Shown: piece by piece, positions 6,345-9,409 of the stretch
How positions within the stretch are numbered: the first letter of the stretch is position 1
Layout of the letters: each line of letters opens with the position of its first letter
Assembly: GCF_040393045.1 (NCBI RefSeq)
Contig: NZ_JBEBUX010000155.1
Span: 1 to 9,409 of the forward strand
Origin: Pollutimonas bauzanensis_A
GTDB lineage: Bacteria; Pseudomonadota; Gammaproteobacteria; Burkholderiales; Burkholderiaceae_B
Direction: 5' to 3'
Length of the DNA: 9,409 bases
The notes under the pieces: model-generated
Told to the model about the DNA's origin: nothing
The model's database searches: none
What the model saw: the letters and a program-made list of their open reading frames with translations, nothing else
Program-made: the position numbers and the translations under genes

Positions 6345-6349
6345 GGAAT
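6333..6349. promoter_or_regulatory. Candidate IclR-type operator
   Basis: ATTTCATA (6333-6340), a central T, and TATGGAAT (6342-6349) form an inverted repeat matching at 7 of 8 positions. IclR-family regulators commonly bind short palindromes of the TTCCA/TGGAA kind upstream of their own genes, and this one sits about 25 bases before the IclR start and covers the candidate -10. The reading as an autoregulatory operator is inference. Confidence 0.5.
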
Positions 6350-6374
6350 TGTTGCGTTGCGACATAACCGGACT

Positions 6375-7184
6375 ATGACACGATCCTTTTCTCTTTCTTC
6401 TTCCGCGACTGACATATCCGCGGCAAACGATTCATCCATCACCATCCAGGTGCTGGCGCGAGCGATGCGGCTGCTGGATGTTCTGGCACGACATACCGAT
6501 CCGGTACCGTTAAAAGACTTGGCGGCAGCTACCGGCCTGCATACTTCCACCACCCACCGCATTTTGAATGACCTGGTGGTGGGGCGCTATGTAGAGCGTG
6601 TCGATAGCGGTTTGTATCAATTGGGTATGCGCTTGCTCGAACTTGGGTCGCTGGTAAAAGGTCGTTTGAATGTGCGTGAAGTGGCTCTTGAGCCTATGCG
6701 CGAACTGCACAAGATAACTGGGCAAACGGTCAATTTATCGCTGCAACAAGGCGACGAAATCGTTTATATCGAACGGGCCTGGAGCGAACGCTCGGGCATG
6801 CAGGTCGTGCGCGCCATCGGTGGGCGGGCGCCGCTGCATTTGACTTCCACGGGCAAGCTATTCCTGTCGGTCAGTGACCCTCGTCAAGTGCGGGCTTACG
6901 CCATGCGCACAGGCCTGGCCGGGACAACGCGCAATAGCATTACCCAAACCGACCAGCTGGAACGCGATCTGGCTCAGGTTCGCCGCCATGGTTATTCGCG
7001 CGATAACGAAGAGCTGGAATTGGGCGTCAGGTGCATCGCCGCTGGCGTCTACGATGACACAGGCAAACTGCAGGCCGGTTTGTCGATTTCGGCTCCTGCA
7101 GAGCGCATGCGCGACGAATGGATTCCCGTCCTGCTTAGCACTGCCGCCCGGATATCCGAAGCGCTGGGTTACGAAACGCCGTAG
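6375..7184 (+). CDS. IclR-family transcriptional regulator
   Basis: A 269-residue DNA-binding regulator. The N-terminal winged helix-turn-helix spans about residues 23-85, with LKDLAAATGLHTSTTHRILN (46-65) as the recognition unit. The C-terminal IclR effector domain (about 100-265) includes HLTSTGKLFL (155-164), RRHGYSRDNEE (203-213) and the conserved GVRCIAAGVYD (217-227), part of the ligand pocket. Such proteins usually control uptake and breakdown of aromatic or organic acids. The ATG at 6375 is preferred; a TTG at 6315 is in frame but lies in the promoter region and would add 20 residues without family similarity. The gene is convergent with the Bug-type binding protein gene, a common pairing in Alcaligenaceae, but regulation of that gene is not shown. 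It is followed at 7219-7256 by a strong terminator. Confidence 0.92.
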   Translation: MTRSFSLSSSATDISAANDSSITIQVLARAMRLLDVLARHTDPVPLKDLAAATGLHTSTTHRILNDLVVGRYVERVDSGLYQLGMRLLELGSLVKGRLNVREVALEPMRELHKITGQTVNLSLQQGDEIVYIERAWSERSGMQVVRAIGGRAPLHLTSTGKLFLSVSDPRQVRAYAMRTGLAGTTRNSITQTDQLERDLAQVRRHGYSRDNEELELGVRCIAAGVYDDTGKLQAGLSISAPAERMRDEWIPVLLSTAARISEALGYETP

Positions 7185-7218
7185 CGCCAAGCGGTCGCGA
7201 CGGTGCGCCAAGGTATTG

Positions 7219-7256
7219 AAAAGGGCCATCAACCTATTAAGTTGATGGCCCTTTTT
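7219..7256. terminator. Bidirectional rho-independent terminator between iclR and bug
   Basis: GGGCCATCAAC (7223-7233) pairs perfectly with GTTGATGGCCC (7241-7251) around a 7-base loop, followed by TTTTT (7252-7256) on the plus strand. AAAA at 7219-7222 supplies a T-run for minus-strand transcripts. It therefore suits both converging genes. Confidence 0.9.
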
Positions 7257-7266
7257 CATGGTGCTT

Positions 7267-7308
7267 CGCGAATTGGATGTCGCGTCTGCGACATTCACCT
7301 AATTCGCG
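7267..7308. repeat. Second intergenic hairpin downstream of the bug gene
   Basis: The outer arms CGCGAATT (7267-7274) and AATTCGCG (7301-7308) are perfectly complementary, and the inner arms ATGTCGC (7277-7283) and GCGACAT (7288-7294) form a second stem with a GTCT loop. An asymmetric internal bulge (2 versus 6 bases) separates them. No T-run follows, so it is not a classical terminator. In the bug mRNA it lies between the stop codon and the terminator and may protect the 3' end. Confidence 0.65.
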
Positions 7309-7323
7309 TGTGCCTATGAGTTT

Positions 7324-8304
7324 TTATTGTGCTGCTACGCCAGCTTTCTTGAATAGCTCGGCCCACTGCGGCACTTGCTGGTCGACTTTTTTAGCCAGGG
7401 CAGCGGGATTGGCTTCGTCGGTCAGGACGGTTGCACCCAGGTCGGCCATGCGTTTCTGGAAATCAGGTGCCGCCAGGCCAGCTTGCAGCGAGGCAACCAG
7501 TTTGTCCATAACTGGTTTTGGTGTGCCGGCTGGCGCCCACATGCCGTGCCAGATGCCGACTTCGAAGTCTTTGAAGCCGGACTCTTGCATGGTGGGCAGG
7601 TCGGGCAGGGTGGGAACGCGTTGTTTGCTGGTAACGGCGTACGCCTTGACGGAGCCCGCTTTGATTTGCTGTGTGGTATTGGTTGTTTGGTCACACAGGA
7701 TATCCACTTGCTTGCCAAGTAGGTCGTTCATAGCAGGCGCGGTGCCTTTGTAGGGAATAGTCAGCAGGTCGACACCGATAGCCTGGGTAAACATGGTGCC
7801 GCACAAGTGGCTTGCTGCGCCAATGCCAGCATTGGCCAAGGATACTTTGTCTTTGTTGGCCTTAAGATATTCGACCAGTTCCTTGATGTTGTTGGCCGGG
7901 AAGTCGGCACGGGCAATGATGGTCATGGGAACATCGACCACCAGGCCAATGGGTTCGAAGCTGGTTTTCGGATCGTAGCCAGGATTTTTGTACAGTGATG
8001 GCGCTGTGGAGAACCCGATGTGCATCAATAGTATGTTGTAACCGTCGGGCTTGGCACGAGCTACTTGGCTGGTGCCTATGGTGCCACCCGCGCCGCCCTT
8101 GTTTTCCACGACGACCGTTTGACCAAGCGTAGGGCGCATGGCTTCGGCCAGCGAACGCGCTACGTTGTCGGTTGGACCGCCCGCCGAGAACGGGACCACC
8201 ATATTGATGGCATGGTCAGGGTAGTCGGCGGCCTGGGCGGCGCCTGCGGCAAACAAGGTGCTGAGGAATAAAGCCGAACTGAGCTTCAGGGTGTAGTGTT
8301 TCAT
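7324..8304 (-). CDS. Bug-family periplasmic tripartite tricarboxylate transporter binding protein
   Basis: A 326-residue secreted solute-binding protein of the Bug/TctC family. Residues 1-25 form a signal peptide with a basic start, a hydrophobic core and an AQA-A cleavage site, so the mature protein is periplasmic. The family signature VVPFSAGGPTDNVARSLAE (36-54) follows, then VVVENKGGAGGTIG (64-77) and PDGYNILLMH (86-95), which line the binding cleft, and later IPYKGTAPAMNDLLGKQVDI (about 183-202). Bug proteins bind carboxylates or related small molecules; the ligand cannot be read here. No TctA/TctB membrane subunits are nearby, so this is an orphan receptor of the type found in large numbers in Bordetella relatives. 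The start ATG has GGAGA 4 bases upstream, adjacent to a perfect palindrome. It is convergent with the IclR gene and divergent from the phasin gene. Confidence 0.94.
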   Translation of the reverse strand: MKHYTLKLSSALFLSTLFAAGAAQAADYPDHAINMVVPFSAGGPTDNVARSLAEAMRPTLGQTVVVENKGGAGGTIGTSQVARAKPDGYNILLMHIGFSTAPSLYKNPGYDPKTSFEPIGLVVDVPMTIIARADFPANNIKELVEYLKANKDKVSLANAGIGAASHLCGTMFTQAIGVDLLTIPYKGTAPAMNDLLGKQVDILCDQTTNTTQQIKAGSVKAYAVTSKQRVPTLPDLPTMQESGFKDFEVGIWHGMWAPAGTPKPVMDKLVASLQAGLAAPDFQKRMADLGATVLTDEANPAALAKKVDQQVPQWAELFKKAGVAAQ

Positions 8305-8314
8305 TGGGTCTCCG

Positions 8315-8330
8315 TTTGCCCATGGGCAAA
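8315..8330. promoter_or_regulatory. Perfect 16-bp palindrome beside the bug ribosome-binding site
   Basis: TTTGCCCATGGGCAAA is exactly self-complementary and lies 10 bases upstream of the bug start codon, directly abutting its CGGAGA ribosome-binding site. In the mRNA it could form a six-base-pair stem with a CATG loop; in DNA it could be a regulator site. Confidence 0.5.
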
Positions 8331-8431
8331 GTAACAGTTGTTAAACGTTTTTTGTGGAATGGGCTGAATATGTAACATGCGAAAAATACTGCTGCTTTGC
8401 GTTAAAACAAGTATTTCGATGGACGGTTGTA

Positions 8432-8460
8432 GTTATAAATGGAACTGCATACTAGGCCAA
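8432..8460 (-). promoter_or_regulatory. Candidate bug promoter
   Basis: On the minus strand TTGGCC (8455-8460) and TATAAC (8432-8437) match sigma-70 boxes at four and five of six positions, with the ideal 17-base spacing. The transcript would start near 8425 with a leader of about 120 bases carrying the palindrome at 8315-8330. Confidence 0.4.
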
Positions 8461-8533
8461 AAAGCGTAGCGTGTCGCCTAGGTTTAGCCCTTATATCGTC
8501 TATTCTTCCCTCTCTCATAGCCTCTTATTACCG

Positions 8534-8553
8534 TTTTGTTGCAACGCAGCAAA
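8534..8553. promoter_or_regulatory. Candidate phasin operator 1 (upstream of -35)
   Basis: TTTGTTGC (8535-8542) and GCAGCAAA (8546-8553) form an inverted repeat with one mismatch around AAC, 6 bases before the -35 box. The phasin repressor PhaR is reported to bind TGC/GCA-rich sequences in Paracoccus, so this could be its site. That link is inference. Confidence 0.45.
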
Positions 8554-8559
8554 TAAATG

Positions 8560-8587
8560 TTGACAGCACCTTTTAATCAGGTAGAAT
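8560..8587 (+). promoter_or_regulatory. Phasin gene sigma-70 promoter
   Basis: TTGACA (8560-8565) is a perfect consensus -35 and TAGAAT (8582-8587) matches five of six -10 positions, with 16-base spacing. The transcript should start near 8594, leaving a leader of about 134 bases before the phasin ATG. This is the best-looking promoter in the window and fits the high expression usual for phasins. Confidence 0.7.
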
Positions 8588-8590
8588 TTG

Positions 8591-8610
8591 TTTTGTGCGG
8601 TGCAGCATGG
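8591..8610. promoter_or_regulatory. Candidate phasin operator 2 (at the transcription start)
   Basis: TTTTGTGCGGTGCAGCATGG resembles operator 1 in the same orientation: both begin TTTTGT and carry a GC followed by GCAGCA. It covers the predicted transcription start, so a bound protein would block initiation. The internal TGC and GCA half-sites (8596-8607) are less symmetrical than in operator 1. Confidence 0.4.
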
Positions 8611-8727
8611 AAGGTTTTCACAGGTGTAGGTGATTTGCTTAGCCTTCTTTATTTTTACGCTTGAACCCTAGTTCAACTATCACGAACCTGACGACGATCT
8701 CGAACGGTTCACTTATAAGGAAACATC

Positions 8728-9309
8728 ATGAGCGCGATCCCTCAACAAGTTTTGGCCACCCAAAAAACCAATCTGGACAACTTCCTGGCACTTCAAAATA
8801 CATTCTTTGGCGGCTTCGAAAAGCTGGTCGACTTGAACCTGAAGGTCATCAAGGCAACCCTCGACGAAGTCGCTCAAAAATCGCAGCAGGCCATCGAAGT
8901 CAAGGATGCTCAAGAAGCCCTGGCTTTTACGTCGACCCTGGTGCAGCCTGGTGCTGAAAAAGCCTTGGCTTACAGCAAACACGTATACGACATCGTAGCG
9001 GGCGTACAAGTTGACCTGTCCAAACTGACCGAAGAGCAAGTCTCGCAAGGCCAGCAACAAGTCTCCGAAGCAATTGACCAGCTTGCCAAAAATGCGCCTA
9101 CCGGCTCTGAAGGCGCTGTCGCTTTGTTGAAGTCGTCCGTGGCAACAGCCAATAGCGCCTACGAATCGGTCGCCAAGGCTACTCGTCAAGCTGCCGATGC
9201 TGCTGAATCGAACATCACTGCGGCAACCAATGCAACATTCAAGGCAGCCTCCGATGCCGCTGAAGCCGCAAAGTCGACCGCTCCTCGCGCCCGTCGCGCT
9301 ACAGCCTAA
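8728..9309 (+). CDS. phaP: Phasin family protein (PHA granule-associated)
   Basis: A 193-residue phasin, an amphipathic helical protein that coats polyhydroxyalkanoate storage granules in the cytoplasm and controls their size and number. Seen directly: an N-terminal helix-forming region with QKTNLDNFLALQNTFFGGFE (12-31), typical of the phasin_2 family, followed by FEKLVDLNLKVIKATLDE (30-47), several heptad-like stretches to about 155, and an Ala/Lys/Arg-rich tail (about 155-193) ending in RARRATA. There is no signal peptide, membrane helix or cysteine. The ATG is preceded by AAGGA about 7 bases upstream. Lysine-, alanine- and glutamine-rich codon choice and a strong promoter and terminator suggest high expression. 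The gene is monocistronic. No PHA synthase, depolymerase or PhaR gene is in this window, so the symbol follows family identity only. Confidence 0.92.
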   Translation: MSAIPQQVLATQKTNLDNFLALQNTFFGGFEKLVDLNLKVIKATLDEVAQKSQQAIEVKDAQEALAFTSTLVQPGAEKALAYSKHVYDIVAGVQVDLSKLTEEQVSQGQQQVSEAIDQLAKNAPTGSEGAVALLKSSVATANSAYESVAKATRQAADAAESNITAATNATFKAASDAAEAAKSTAPRARRATA

Positions 9310-9324
9310 GGTGTGATGCAGGCC

Positions 9325-9349
9325 GGAACCCCGCCATTGGCGCGGTTCC
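9325..9349 (+). repeat. Hairpin in the phasin 3' untranslated region
   Basis: GGAACC (9325-9330) pairs with GGTTCC (9344-9349) and CGCC (9332-9335) with GGCG (9339-9342), leaving a C-C mismatch and an ATT loop. No T-run follows. It stands just before the main terminator and may stabilise the transcript end. Confidence 0.6.
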
Positions 9350-9363
9350 AGCAGTCAGCATGC

Positions 9364-9409
9364 AAAAAGCCCGGCCCCGAAGAAGAAATTTTTCGGGGCC
9401 GGGCTTTTT
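9364..9409 (+). terminator. Strong rho-independent terminator of the phasin gene
   Basis: An 18-bp perfect stem (9364-9381 with 9392-9409) contains the GC-rich core GCCCGGCCCCG and closes with a run of at least five T at the window edge. The leading AAAAA also allows termination of transcripts arriving from the right. The 10-base loop is A/T-rich. Confidence 0.95.

Larger units (their letters stand above)
8305..8727. other. 423-bp divergent regulatory region between bug and phasin genes
   Basis: I see no credible protein gene here; short reading frames such as the eight-codon one starting at 8607 have no supporting features. The region holds the bug ribosome-binding site and palindrome on the left, a candidate minus-strand promoter at 8432-8460, and on the right a well-matched phasin promoter with two related TGC/GCA-rich motifs, followed by a leader of about 130 bases. 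It is AT-richer than the flanking genes, as expected for promoter DNA. The stretch from about 8461 to 8530 shows nothing I can interpret. Confidence 0.6.

Noticed and set aside
8607..8633. Eight-codon upstream reading frame in the phasin leader
   Set aside because: It has no ribosome-binding site and its ATG falls within the candidate operator at the transcription start; chance is sufficient.
8713..9189. A 158-residue minus-strand frame across the phasin gene
   Set aside because: The phasin on the plus strand has promoter, ribosome-binding site, family features and terminator; the antisense frame has none.
1..9409. Mobile element, defence system or CRISPR content
   Set aside because: No transposase, integrase, terminal repeats, regularly spaced repeats or defence-type domains are present; all genes resemble housekeeping or common metabolic families.

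Overview
The window looks like ordinary chromosomal sequence from a beta-proteobacterium of the order Burkholderiales, most likely family Alcaligenaceae (a Pusillimonas/Bordetella-like lineage). The reasons are a solitary Bug-type tricarboxylate-transporter binding protein next to an IclR regulator, a Burkholderiales-style phasin, an EI24 membrane protein fused translationally to a CinA-N-type MoCF protein, and a small CHCC zinc-finger protein. This placement rests on protein resemblance judged by eye, not on a database search. I found no rRNA, tRNA, insertion sequence, CRISPR array or phage gene.

Layout. (1) 67-1501, minus strand: a YheT-type alpha/beta hydrolase preceded by a 70-residue zinc-finger protein. 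(2) 1502-1604: a compact divergent control region with a 25-bp inverted repeat. (3) 1605-2688, plus strand: an overlapping azlC-azlD pair, a branched-chain amino-acid exporter. (4) 2857-4239, plus: a DEAD-box RNA helicase of the RhlE type, whose 3' end overlaps the convergent thioredoxin-like gene (4219-4608, minus) by 21 bp. (5) 4669-6293, plus: the EI24 membrane protein and the MoCF-domain protein, coupled by an ATGA overlap. (6) 6375-7184, plus: an IclR regulator with a candidate operator over its promoter. (7) 7324-8304, minus: the Bug periplasmic binding protein, convergent with iclR and separated from it by a bidirectional terminator plus a second hairpin. (8) 8305-8727: a 423-bp divergent regulatory region. 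(9) 8728-9309, plus: a phasin, ending in a very strong terminator at the window edge.

Functionally this is a patchwork of short transcription units: amino-acid efflux, RNA remodelling, solute capture, and coating of polyhydroxyalkanoate granules. I see no convincing novel multigene system. The items most worth a second look are in the non-coding DNA: a repeated TGC/GCA-rich motif flanking the phasin core promoter, a palindrome over the iclR promoter, a perfect 16-bp palindrome beside the bug ribosome-binding site, the 25-bp inverted repeat between the zinc-finger gene and azlC, and an 18-bp tandem duplication that repeats a stop codon.
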